NCBI GenBank assembly: GCA_015039465.1
Contig: MU129986.1
Coordinates: forward strand, 434,001 to 498,000
DNA length: 64,000 nucleotides
DNA from: Phlegmacium glaucopus
Taxonomy: Eukaryota > Basidiomycota > Agaricomycetes > Agaricales > Cortinariaceae
Direction of reading: 5' to 3'
The position numbers were made by a program, and so were the translations under genes. Numbering within the stretch: the stretch's first letter is position 1; the number at the start of each line of letters is the position of its first letter. This document shows positions 1 through 11,087 of this stretch, one piece after another. Below the pieces are notes generated by a model. The model was not told the origin of the DNA, did not search any database, and worked only from the letters and a program-made list of their open reading frames with translations.

Positions 1-388
1 GATCCTTGTTTATCGTTAAGAATTAAATTGTTCATCTATGTTTAGCTTGGTGGAGAAAAAAGCCAAGATTAATTATTTAAGAAAGTGAGGGTTTGGGGAT
101 CCGAGTCTTATTGGTCGCCAGTCTCTCTCGCGCGCCCGAATTCCCGAGAAGGGAAAGTACAAACGAGACTATAGAGAAAAAGAATTCCGAAAGAAAAAAT
201 TGGGAAGTGGAGAAGGGTGGGGTGAAAAATAAAGAGAGCTCGAGGTAATACTAACGCTTAACGAGGCTATGTGTGAGATATGTAAAAGAGAACACAGGAA
301 AGGCGGGGGTTATGCTCTGTATATAAGGAAATTTTTACGACAATGACTTTTGGGTGAAGAAGAATGAAAGGCAAGGGGGTGTTGGGAT

Positions 389-419
389 TAAAAAATCCGA
401 CCTAGTGTCGGATTTTTTA
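389..419. repeat. Perfect 13-bp inverted repeat with 5-nt loop
   Basis: Positions 389-401 pair perfectly with 407-419 around a CTAGT loop; the outer part of the arms is A/T and the inner part is TCCGAC/GTCGGA. It looks like a bacterial rho-independent terminator but lies in a fungal intergenic region. It could be the folded end of a small transposon or a 3'-UTR hairpin. Function unknown. Confidence 0.6.
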
Positions 420-448
420 TTTCAGCCAACTTGGGCGGACTAACCATA

Positions 449-727
449 CTACGTAATCAGGCACGCATCTATATAAGGAAATATGACATCATCGCCTTGC
501 CCACCAGATGCCTCGCAAGCATCGCAAATCCATTTTCGGGCCTGCTGCTCTAGTCCAATGCAGTGCAGGTGATACTGGTCAAAATTATGAGTTAGACCAC
601 AGTCATATAAGATAATATTAATAACAAAGCAATTACCCCATTGATCATTGGATTTTTGGGAATTTTGTGCAATACAACATTGTGATATGTATTCTATAGC
701 TATGTAGGGTACTTTTCTCAAGTCCAA
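449..727 (-). pseudogene. Decayed PHD-finger gene fragment
   Basis: The minus-strand frame ends with YHLHCIGL, about eight residues, then KWICDAC, which is the second half of a PHD zinc finger (H-x2-C ... W-x-C-x2-C). A good intron fits at 575-636 (GTAATT ... CTAAC ... CCAG, 62 bp) and would join NDQW to YHLHC, the W-Y-H arrangement typical of PHD fingers. The exon before it ends one base out of frame, however, and the expected third and fourth zinc cysteines are not seen. I read it as a degenerate fragment, perhaps carried by an old mobile element. A chance match is possible because only about 25 residues are informative. Confidence 0.35.
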
Positions 728-830
728 TAGTCATAATAGGTCTGGGAATTGTCTTTTGAGACCTCTCTACTTAGGGGTCAGAAAAAAAATTAGGGGCCTC
801 CAGCCAGGACTAACTAACCGGGTAGTGGTC

Positions 831-846
831 CGGGATTTCGATCCCG
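831..846. repeat. 6-bp hairpin with TTCG loop
   Basis: CGGGAT and ATCCCG flank a TTCG tetranucleotide at 831-846, a perfect short stem with a UUCG-type loop if transcribed. It resembles a tRNA T-arm at first sight, but no acceptor, D or anticodon arms can be built around it. Confidence 0.35.
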
Positions 847-1151
847 ACACCCCCTTGATGGGTTTACCGTTCATAGTACTGGGTATCCAAAAAATGAAAA
901 AGAGGTGGGAGAGAATTAAAAATGGAAAAATATGCCTAATTATTGCCTTGAAATATGAATGACCCTTTTTTTTTCTCGCGCGCAAAGCGCACATGTACAC
1001 TATCTTTTGTACTTCTTTTGTAGTGTTCACAATTCTGAATAACTTCTTTTTTTTACAGAATTATAGTTGCACATCCATTAATCAAATTAAGGTCAGCTTG
1101 CATTTGTATTTAATAGCTTGACAGAGTCTCAATGTATAAATCTGTAGGCAT

Positions 1152-1569
1152 GGCAGATAACATGTGGCTGTGCAGGCAAGACATTTACATTCGGAACAAT
1201 TTTTCTCTTCCAGCACACTAGTAAAATATGAAAATATTCATGATGGTAGTAAAATTCTATTTGGTTGTAAATTAAAAAGTTGGGAGCATAATAATTTAAA
1301 CTGAAGTAATGGGAACAAAATGTTCCAGTTGGCAGATAACAAAGGCCTCTGATTGGCTATGGTAGATAACATAAGTCTCAGGCAGATAACATATTGATCT
1401 TTACAGCCTCAACAAAGGCACCTTTCATATATTTTAAGAGATAGGATCATTCAAAACATAAGTTTTCATGAATTCACGCTGAGAGCTCACTCAATCCTCA
1501 TTTTTGAGCTCACAATGGTTAAAATATTGGCGAACCGTGCTATTTTCGGACTTTGCCGGGCAGATAACA
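1152..1569 (+). repeat. Five copies of a GGCAGATAACA-type 11-mer
   Basis: GGCAGATAACA occurs at 1152-1162, 1331-1341, 1381-1391 and 1559-1569, with a one-base variant (GGTAGATAACA) at 1361-1371, all in the same orientation. A related AGATAACAGG lies near 1957. Each core contains AGATAA, the consensus for fungal GATA factors. The copies could be binding sites or the subterminal repeats of a decayed DNA transposon. Confidence 0.55.
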
Positions 1570-2349
1570 AACCCAGCACAACCAACGGTAAACCCCTTGA
1601 TGAAAGGAAATTAATTCTAATGGAAGGTTGCACTGCATCACATGATTGACCATGCATAATTTCATATGCCGCGATTATTTGTTCTTGTGGACTTATACTA
1701 TATCGTCTACTTACACACTGAGGTAGGATCATTGTTTCTCTGTTGTACACCATAACTTACTTCTCACTCTTGTTACCCAGACTTAATCCTTAGGTATATA
1801 ATATAATAGTTGTTCTCATATTCTCCCCCGGTCCGTACAATTTCTACCCTTGAGGAGAGGCATGAGCAAGTGGATTCTTGGAGAGGTATACGGATGAACT
1901 ACTGTCAGTGGCCCGGTCCATTGGCAACGGAGAGAGCAAAAAGCTTGAATATAGATAACAGGCATTTTACATCATTCACTAACATCCGAGACTACCTGAT
2001 CTTGCAGAATCGGAGGTTGAACGTTGAGCGCTTGAGCTTGTACTATGTCGGAGATGAGTAAAGAGTTCAGAAACAACATTGAATACGATGCCAGCAGCAC
2101 TGTGGTTTGTTATTGCAGATCTATGCGTTGTAATGTGCACAGTGCAAATCCCTGCCAACTGTATGTGACAATGTACATTATTTTTACAAAGTCACCCTGC
2201 CAGTGTTTGCTTATAATGCTGCGCATTGATACGCAAACAGCTTCAGTTGGAACTCCCACCTCGAGCTCAGAGCCTGAATCTGGCCCTTTCAGTCTAAGCG
2301 CCCTAGCTGAGAGTCCCCTCTCAATCTCGTTATCTTTCCTTGAAATATC

Positions 2350-5300
2350 ATGAATTCTGACCCGTGTTCTTTCTATCTAAAGAACGCCTGCAGTCGCGGT
2401 AGTTCATGTTCTTACAGCCACCAAAAGCCAATCTCTGGAACCAAGTCTTCCCGCTCACCTGCCGGTGGAATATGTCATTATTATCTTAGGGGGATATGTG
2501 TGTACGGCGACAGGTGTCGCATTTCTCACAACGGCGAATCGAAGGAGGCCAATGCGAATAATAGTTATAATGAAGGGGACTCGAGTTCATACGAGTCTCC
2601 GGTAGAAAACAGTGGGATACCCCGATCTGATAAGGGATCAACTGGCAGAGGTGAAGGCGAAGACAGTCAGGAAGACGTTCATGATAGCGCTAGCCTTCCC
2701 AGCGAACACCCGTCGGATCCTCTGCCCACGAAAGAGATCGGTATCGAATACGCAGAACCAGACGTTCAGGACAGTGGTCCAAGCCGAGATGATGTACAGG
2801 AGATCATTGTCGACGGAGAAAATAAGGAGCCCTGCATTTTCTTTCTCGACGGCTCATGTGAACTCGGTAGTACTTGCGACTTCTCTCATCCAATCTCCGA
2901 TGATACAAAGACAATAAACAACGGTCCTCGCAAAGGGCCTCCGAATTCAAGTACATAAATCATTTTATCGTATCCCCACTCGTCTTTTTGATCATATGTT
3001 TTCCATTCTAGAATCACCATATGTTCCAAAGTCCTCAGGCTCACGTAAGAAGGCTCGCAAACACCCCCAGGAGCGTTGCCAGCTAGAGAAAGGTCCTCAT
3101 CCAGAGTCTCAACAGACTCAGACAAAGTCATCGATGAAAGCCCCTGATACTTCCACCGACCTGTCTTGTCTTGATTCTCCGTTTGATGGGCCAAATGGAG
3201 AAGAACAAGACAACACATGTACATCACCTGAGACTCATGCTCATGAAATTGAAGGGGATAGTAGTATTAGCAATGCCCATAACGAGGCTCAGAATGAGAT
3301 GGATCACAAACCTTCCCATCATGATGGCGAATTCAATGAGGATCACTCAGACCCAGATCAGCCTGGCAATAACGAAGCTTACAAGGAGCAACTCGACGAT
3401 CCTCCTCTCGATGACCGTACCGATAAAGCTGGCAACCAATTCGTAGAAGAAACCGTTGAAACGTATACAAATCAGGTGGAGCCTGTTCGTAGACCCTCCA
3501 AAGCTTCCAAAGCTGCTAGCTACTATGGAGACGGTTGGGAAGAAAGATCACCACCACCACCAGCTACTGTACTACTGGAGCGTCAGCGAGTTACTCTGCC
3601 TGTTGTTCAGCCTTCCACAACATATCCACATATCTCGGAAGTTGTTCCTCACTGGACTCAATTTGCGGATCCCCACGCCAAAAAGGATGTGCCTTTTTGC
3701 AAACAGCTAGCGCAAGGAGGATGCAGCCAAGGTGATGGGTGTCGCTTCCGCCATTCACTTACTGTTGAGGAGTATATCCTCTTGTTCAATGATCAGCAAC
3801 CTAATTTGTGGACGGTTCAACGCGATTGCGTCAATGAGGCTGCGTTCTCACCCCCCGCATCAAGGCAGCTGCAACTGGACCCACCTCACAGCTGGCCTGC
3901 TATTGTTGTACCAAGATCTTCAATATTCGATCAGGAATGCAAATTTTATCCCATCGGAAAGTGTCGCAATGGGGACCTCTGCCTCTTCCAGCACACCCAG
4001 CATCCAAATGCCACAGTCTTGAACGTTGATCAAGATTGGAAATCCTCCGAACGCCCTACTTTTGGTACACAGGATCCACAGCGTCCATGCAAATACTACG
4101 TTGAACTTGGATATTGTAGTCGGGGTCTCTTCTGTAAGTTCCGCCATACTGGCCATCCAGATGGCGATCATCCTTCTTCTGGACCGTCTGGGCCAGAATC
4201 AGCGCCTAGCGTCATTAATGATGATGATAAAGGCTGGTCCACCGGTTGGGAGGAAGGAAACAAAGCCAATAACAACAATTCCGATGTACCTGTGGAGGGT
4301 GGTGGTTGGGGTGATGATGCGGCTGCAGTATGGGGTGCACCTTCAAAGCCAGAAGATCACAGCGAATGGGACAGTCCAGGCGGGAACGACGATGGCCACA
4401 AAGCACAACCACGAAACTCCAATGTCTGTTTCCAATATACTAAACAAGGGCTTTGCCGTAGAGGCAAGGCCTGCAGGTTTATACATGATCGAGAACTTTC
4501 GAAGGCTGACAATGGTGGATGGCCACCTTCAGACGACTCATCTCCTTCAGCGCCTTGGAATACCGGGCCCCCTGCTCAATGCCCTTATCACCTGAAAGGA
4601 AATTGCAGAAATGGATCTTTTTGTCACATGTCTCACGATTCCGAAGAGAAGCCACAGGAAGAAAGCCAACCAGAAGAATCCAATAAACCTACAAATGGGT
4701 CCGGAGAAACTAACCAGCACGAGGCCCAGTCGACCTGGAAAACGGAGGGGGAATTGAAAACATTGCACGAGAACCAATCCGAGGCACATAAAGAAGACTC
4801 TCAGGATTCGCATATTCTAGACAATGAAGCTACGTGGTCACAGCCTTGGCCTACGGAGACGGTCCAGTCACCCTCATTCCTGGGAAAGATTGACGCACCA
4901 TGCATGCGATTTGGACAGGGCTACTGTCCTTTCGGAGATGACTGCCACTACTTGCACATCGAAGAAACCGACGTTGCTGAATATACAAGCAATTTAGAAG
5001 AAAGTGTTTCGGTCAGTATTTCTTAGACAGATGCGCTCTAGCAATCTGATATCTCAGTAGAAAGCTCCTCTGGCCAATAATGAGGTGGCGGAAGTGGAAT
5101 CCATTGTCCATGACAAACCGGACCCAACCACAACGGTTGAGCTTGAGCCTATCGTGGGTGCTAATTAATTACCCATCACCAACCTTCAGCTTTCTTGACT
5201 GTAATGTTGTAGATCTTCGACCATCCTGTTGTGGAGCGGCATATCTTGAACTGTACCGTCCGCTTTGGGATCAATGCGACCCCCGACCAGATCATGACAG

Positions 5301-7105
5301 CAGCCGACTCCAAGAAACTCATTCTGTCCAACCTTCCCGTTAATGTGTCGCCTACGGACATCCAAGAGCTTGCTGGTCGTTTTGGTGAAATTCACAGTAT
5401 CATCAGTCTCGACGAAACGGCTGATACCGCTAGGATCGAGGTTGAATTTGCGGAATGTAGTCAAGCTTTGAGTGCATTTGATCACCTGAATGGACGGCCC
5501 TTCGAAAAATATACGATATCGGCGAATTTGAAGGCTCAGATATCAATGACTGTCAGATCTCCAGATCACCCACACGTCTTCAAAGTATCTTGGCCCGCTC
5601 CGAGTGCCTCGGCATGGATCCATTTTCCGACTATATCAAAGGCCAAGAGTGAAGCAATCCGACTAGATGGCGTTATTGTTGGAGGACTGCAAATCAAAGC
5701 TGTTTGTGTGACGCCGCTCAAGCGACAGAAAGACTCATTCGCAGTCGAGATCCGGGGTCTTCCTGTGGACGTTTCAAAGGTTGTACTCCAGGAGCTTAGT
5801 CCGGAACAGACCGTAGTAACCTTGAATCCTCCCTGCTACACCCAAGATCCTGGCGAAGCCATCCGATCTGCTCTCGCTCACTGTGGCGAGCTAGAGGACG
5901 TTGATATCCAATCTGCGACTGCAACACGTCTCACGTTTATGGCCTTTGCAACGTTCAAAAATGGGGAGGCGGCTTTAGAGGCTGTCGAGGCATTAGATGG
6001 GCGTAATCAAGATTTCCTAGGCGGCCAGCCTCTCACTGTCCGGCCCATCTATTACTTTCGTCACAGAGCAACGATCCCCCAATTTGAAGCTGTCAAAAAT
6101 GACATCGATAGGTTGAATGAAAGAGGGGAGAAGAAATGCAGCATACAATACCAGGAGCAGCCCGAACGAATGATTGTCTGGATTCGCATCTATGCGTCAG
6201 CGGAGAATCTTGCGACATTTGCGTCTCTGAACACTGAGTTAGTCACACTTTTGCAGGGCATGTTGCTGACATCAAACGGTGATGCCGTATGGGACGATTA
6301 TCTTGAAACCCCCAGCAGCGCCAAATCTATAGACGCCATCAACACGACCAACTCTGACGGTCCGTTTTTCGTTTTATGCGACGTTCGAACGAGAAATGTC
6401 AGGATATTTGGTGGAAAGCCGGACCAAGAACGTGCAGAAAAACTTGTAATGCGCATGTTGCAGAAAGTCCACAAGTTGCAGCACGAAATACAACTCCCGC
6501 GAACGAGATTACACGACTTGGTTAATGGCGGTCTCAATGCTTTGCAAGATGACTTGGGTGTCAATAAAGTATCCCTCGATGTTGCCAATGCCAAACTCAT
6601 TATCAAGGGAAGTCCAGGTGATGCATCTAACGTGGAGAATTTGGTCGGTTCCTTGGATTCGATTTCTACGCCTGAGACTACAGAGGCCTTGTGTCAAATC
6701 TGCCACCATTTACCAGTCAACCCCATCGTTCTTACTTGTCGACATGCGTACTGCACTTTGTGCCTACAAATGGCTCTACGATATTCGCCTAGTGCGCCGT
6801 TTCAATGCATTTCGCGAGACACGTTGGAGGATGGTCTTAATGTTCAGTGCCCAGCGAACGTACCCTACGTCGTCATTCGCGATATCCTTCCGCCTGCTGA
6901 GGAAAAGAAGTTCCTTCACGCCTCATTCCTCTCACATATCCGCTCAAAGTCAAAAGAGTTTTTTTTCTGTCCAACACTCAATTGCAAATCAGCCTATCGT
7001 ACTGGAGTCAAGGGGTTGACTTTGAGATGTTTCTTCTGTGCCTCTGAGATATGCTCTTTCTGCCAGACCCGAGCTCACGCTGGTTCGGTTTGCAAGGAAA
7101 AATAG
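2350..7105 (+). CDS. Nine-CCCH-finger, RRM and RING1-IBR protein lacking RING2
   Basis: I join four exons (2350-2950, 3012-5011, 5061-5153, 5213-7105) into 1528 residues. The first nine-tenths of exons 1-2 hold nine C-x7/8-C-x5-C-x3-H zinc fingers (the first CSFYLKNACSRGSSC, the last CMRFGQGYC ... C-x3-H), three before and six after the first intron, separated by acidic low-complexity linkers. Two RRM-like folds follow at about 930-1000 and 1075-1180, then a conserved region with a KH-like look. The C-terminus has a RING1 (CQIC ... CRHAYCTLC, about 1390-1460) and a full IBR (CPTLNC ... CFFC ... CSFC ... H-x4-C, about 1480-1525). The order RRM/KH-like/RBR matches the C-terminal half of plant DEAH11/12-type proteins. 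The stop comes three residues after the last IBR cysteine, so RING2 with its catalytic cysteine is absent. Role inferred: RNA-binding ubiquitin-ligase-like protein. Confidence 0.85.
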
Positions 7106-7282
7106 AACCTAGCCTGAGATTTTAGTGTTGAACACTTATCTAGTAGTATCTCTCTGTAAATTTGTATCGACAGTCTAAAAACGTTCAACGTATATGAAAT
7201 TTAGTTATAAGAAAATCAGTCAATACACACTACTGTGATCTAAATGCGAACTCAAAGGCAGGTTAAACTGCCGTCCATTCCT

Positions 7283-9718
7283 TCACAATAATTCCGCTTC
7301 ATCGGCATTGAGGATAAGAGTGCTGAAGAATCTAATCTTTTCCAAGAAAGCATCAACCGCGATAACTGATATCAAAGTATGTAGTGAGCAACGTTGACTC
7401 AAAAGGTCGATTCAACACAAAGCATGAGCGTACATTCATTCACAGTGTGCACACCAGACAGAGGATTCTTCCCAGCAGCATTGTGATGGTTGTAGCGGAA
7501 TATATGTTGTGAGAGTTTCCAATAGAAGCGTGTATCGGTGTTTCCAGACATTATGCTTGGAGCAACAATAACAGAATCAGTATCGTTGATTGATCGGTGG
7601 GCGTTATAAGTCGCTTTGATTGTGCCAGAAAGCAGTTGATAAGGCGCTGCATCTGTTCCAGTTGGTGTGATGGGTGCTGGTTCCAGACCAGCTTGGAATG
7701 CGGCTGACAAAGTCAAGGTACCGCTAGCTGGAGCGCCCTCTTCCGATATCTGTGTCCCGAAAGCACTATAGGTCAAATTAAATTCCTTGGCTAGGTGTTT
7801 CAAGACAGCAGTGTCGTGAGCTTGAACCTCGCCGACAGAACTATAAGAAAGATGAAAAATCACAGATTAGTTATGTACTATTCGGAAAGTGTATTGCGGA
7901 TATTGTGAATAGGAGTCGTACCTAAGCACGGAGATGCGATGGTTAACAACCGCCGTAGCTAGTTCTGGAAGAGCATTAGACTTGACACCACCTTGGATCA
8001 AATCAATAGCCTGTGTGGTTGTTACCAAACTATCGAGCATTCTGTTTTCTTGGACGAAAGATTGCAAAGATTTGAGAGCTCTGTCTGAATGGACAGACTT
8101 CTTGATCACGCGGCGTAGCTTGGATGGCACGAGTCGCGCATGTTCAGCAACGCATTGAAGCGTAGCGAAGACAGGCTCGTTTCTACTCTATGTAATGGGT
8201 GAGTGAGGCTCGGTTTGTAGAAGGGTATGTTTATGATGACTGACGAGTTTGACCTTGTAGGGGTTCTGCTCGTAGTGTACCAGGAGTGCGGAGAGGATGC
8301 CAATGCTCTGCGGGAATCACTGCGATTAAAGGAATGCAAGTGGTGACTTTATAAAATAACGAATACCGTGTGAGGAGGTGGGACACTGGAGTGACCACCG
8401 GGGGCTGTGACTTCAACGAGAACGTTTAAGAGCCCTTTCTCCGCAATCCCTGGGTTAGCGATAACGGAACCAAACTCGTCGGTGAATCCGGCTAAAGCCA
8501 AGGGTTCTCTCTTAGTGTAAAGTTTCAACAAAGCTGAGGGTTTATCTCACATCCTTCATCCACGATCAGTGCGAAACTGTTTTCCCCATAGGCACTTTCC
8601 AGCGTTGATCCAAGATAGCCGGCACCCTATCGGGCATTAGTTGATGATAATAAAAACAATACCCAGAGCATGAATGGGGAAGCTTACTTGAAATCCTGAG
8701 GATTCCTCATCGAATCCAAAAGCGAGTACGACGGTTCTCCTCGGTTTGAATTTGGCTTCGAGGAGGGATTCGACCGTGGAGCTATTGTCATATGAGCTAA
8801 ATTTAGTAGGATAAAAAGACTGCGCACAGAATACCAATCAGTCCGCTTTTGTCGTCGCTGCTTCCTCGACCCCATATGTTTTCACCTTGTCATTTTAGTA
8901 TAATATGCGCGCGTTCAAATCAAGGAGAGCTACCATCAAAAACACCTGAGTATGGTGGATGAGTCCATTTGTTCACAGTATCTGGATGGACAGGAACCAC
9001 GTCTGCGTGCAAAAAGTAAGTTAAAAAAGAGCCACCCAAAAGTACGTGATCTAAAATACCTTGATGTGCAGCGAGAAGCAGAGGTTTAAGTGATACATCT
9101 GAGCCTTTCCACTCGTACCAAAGTCCATAGGTGTTGACCTTTGTCAACTGTAACGTGGAGTGACTTTAGAAGTTATGTATGAGCCACAAGGGATTCATTG
9201 CATGAACGAGTATAAGTTATTCACACGAGAGGGAACGCTCCCAATAGATATGCGTGGAATAGAGCAAATATTTCATATCGAGGGTCTACCTCGACCGGAT
9301 CCATGCTATCATATGATTCGGTTCTTTGATTTATGAAAACTTGATCAAAAGAGAGAGAGCTGTAAGAAGATGGGGATGCTCACGGAATTCGAATAGCGCC
9401 AGCGAGCCAGTCGATAGCGTGTTGCCCGAAAGCGGCTGATCCTATTTTATCATTCAGTTCGGTCCAAACTTTGCCATTCTTCTCAGGTATCAAAACACCA
9501 GCCTGAGGACAGCTGTTAGAAGGGGATTGGTGGGATGGGTACCAGGAGTGGAGGAATGTAAACCGAGAGACGAGAAAACAGATTATTACAGCCCAGACTT
9601 TGTAGTTTCGTTGTTGAGACCCAGGGGTCAGGGTTGGAGATTGAATTGAGGACGGAAGGGTTTCTTCTTCCTTCTTAATAGACGGAGACATAGTTGTGCC
9701 TGTGTGAGAAACTTTCAT
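7283..9718 (-). CDS. CPS1: M20 family Gly-Xaa carboxypeptidase (CPS1-like)
   Basis: A multi-exon zinc metallopeptidase of the vacuolar carboxypeptidase S family, which removes C-terminal residues from small peptides. The N-terminus is a type II anchor: a short polar tail, then a hydrophobic span (VWAVIICFLVSRFTFL). Metal-site motifs are visible in order: HADVVPVHP (His and Asp ligands), FDEESSG (catalytic Glu next to a Glu ligand), TAPGGHSSVPP, and NTDTRFYW near the C-terminus. The last exon (7283-7365) restores the family ending VDAFLEKIRFFSTLILNADE through a 68-bp intron at 7366-7433. The start at 9718 is the first ATG; an in-frame ATG at 9691 is equally plausible. Its start lies only about 83 bp beyond the RPS15 stop on the same strand, so its promoter must overlap that gene's 3' end. 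Confidence 0.9.
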
Positions 9719-9801
9719 CTCACGAAATGACTTCTACAATGATCTTGCACAAATGGCATTGATAACATTTTGGTGCATAAAGATACAAAAGAAAAAAGAG
9801 A

Positions 9802-10714
9802 TTACTTGAGGGGAATACTTGGAGAGAAAATGTCAAATCAATATATAAAACAGCAACAAGAAATATGTTAACATACAAACGAGAAGCTGTTGGTGAAGAA
9901 TGAATGAGTCTACAAGTTTTCATTAAAAATATGACAACTTACAGTGTGTTGCACCAACCTATACAAAGTTCAGAGTGTATGTCAGCTTTCTAGCGGCTAC
10001 AAGAGAGGCAAAAGATGAAACATAAACATACACCAGGACGACCGTGTTTGACTGGTCGGTAAGAGCATGAGAACTCGCCGAGGTAGTGCCCCGTCATTTC
10101 GGGTTTGATTTCGACAGAGTTAAACACCTATGAAGAAAGAGAGACAAAAATCAACGCCAAGCCCACAAATAATTATCTTCTCTGCCCCTCTCCATCGTAA
10201 GCCCAATAACTGTGAAGATGACAGACCTTGCCGTTGTAGATACCAACAACACTTCCAATCATCTCAGGGACAATAATCATATCACGCAGATGTGTTTTAA
10301 CGACAGCGGGCTTTTCATTAGGTGGGGCTTCCTTCTTGGCCTTGCGTAATTTTTTAATCAGGCCCATGGGGCGACGCTTGAGACCGCGTCCGAAACGACG
10401 ACGAGCACGGGCATGGACAAGCTATTAGGAGGAAGAATTGGTTATATGGAATTTGAAGTGGGATTTTTTGCATACTTCAACGAACTAGATCAGGGAGAGG
10501 AACAGTCAGATTTTCGAGTTTTGATGAGTTGTATGCAGACCCACGTCTTCATTGCTCATATCAAGGAGTTTGTCAAGCTCGACTCCGCGGTATGAAAAGG
10601 TACGGAAGGTACGCTTCTTTTTGAGGTCAGCAGCCACTTGGGGGTCTGTAACTTCAGCCTAAAGCAATAAATAAGTCGGTTTCTGCATAAGATCAAGGAT
10701 GAAGTGCATACCAT
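9802..10714 (-). CDS. RPS15: 40S ribosomal protein S15 (uS19)
   Basis: Small-subunit head protein uS19. The frames give [64 protein letters not shown] and [16 protein letters not shown], all hallmark uS19 stretches. The gene is unusually fragmented. The start codon (10712-10714) is followed at once by a 53-bp intron, and the last coding part is three tiny exons: 16 nt (9943-9958, VGATH), 10 nt (9877-9886, SSRF) and 16 nt (9802-9817, IPLK and stop). These reconstruct the universal C-terminus GVGATHSSRFIPLK exactly. It is divergent from the P2 gene, with which it shares a 373-bp promoter region. Confidence 0.95.
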
Positions 10715-11087
10715 GATTGTTGGAGGAGGACGGCGGGGTCGATGAGGGCAGATTTGTAGACTGGCGGAGTATGAATAATGGTTAATGTGGGAAAGATGAC
10801 AAGTTGTGGCTGAATCGAAATCACGTGGTACTATACAGTACCGGAAATGGATTTGTCGTGAGGTTCTACACACTTTATCTATATCTTCGGCTAGAATCTA
10901 CAGGTCTTCCCTTTGTGGATTAAATGTGAGCGCAAGAGTCGCTTGAAGGAAGCGGCATATCGTCTAATCTGTTTGGATTAGTGATTTGTGGCTACCGAAT
11001 CCTTAACACGTAGACAACCAACCAAGACTAACAAAAGTAAGACACCCCAATTTCTTTCAATGGCGGCGAGCATTGAAAATTATTTAG
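10715..11087. promoter_or_regulatory. Bidirectional promoter of RPS15 and RPLP2
   Basis: The 373 bp between the two start codons serve two ribosomal-protein genes. It contains CACGTG at 10822-10827, overlapped by a perfect inverted repeat GGTACT-4-AGTACC at 10827-10842, and a second inverted repeat CTAATC/GATTAG near 10964-10981. A likely 5'-UTR intron of RPLP2 occupies 11037-11087. CACGTG is the Cbf1-type site known at some fungal ribosomal-protein promoters; its role here is inferred. Confidence 0.6.

Larger units (their letters stand above)
1..2349. other. Gene-poor left edge, probable decayed element
   Basis: No intact gene is recognised in the first 2.35 kb. The interval holds purine-rich stretches (about 140-380), two short perfect hairpins, a PHD-finger-like relic on the minus strand and a five-copy 11-bp motif, listed separately. 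Short open frames near 760-1030, 1490-1750 and 1810-2350 resemble no protein I know and look like chance frames. The last few hundred bases presumably hold the promoter of the zinc-finger gene that starts at 2350. A degraded transposable element would explain the mix of relic coding sequence and short repeats, but no transposase or terminal repeat is visible. Confidence 0.4.

Noticed and set aside
755..850. tRNA gene suggested by a GGGATTTCGATCCC T-arm-like sequence
   Set aside because: Neither acceptor stem nor anticodon arm can be placed; the loop is four bases rather than seven.
2612..2917. Second long forward frame inside exon 1 of the CCCH gene
   Set aside because: It overlaps the CCCH frame, has no family similarity and no upstream signal; it is a shadow frame.
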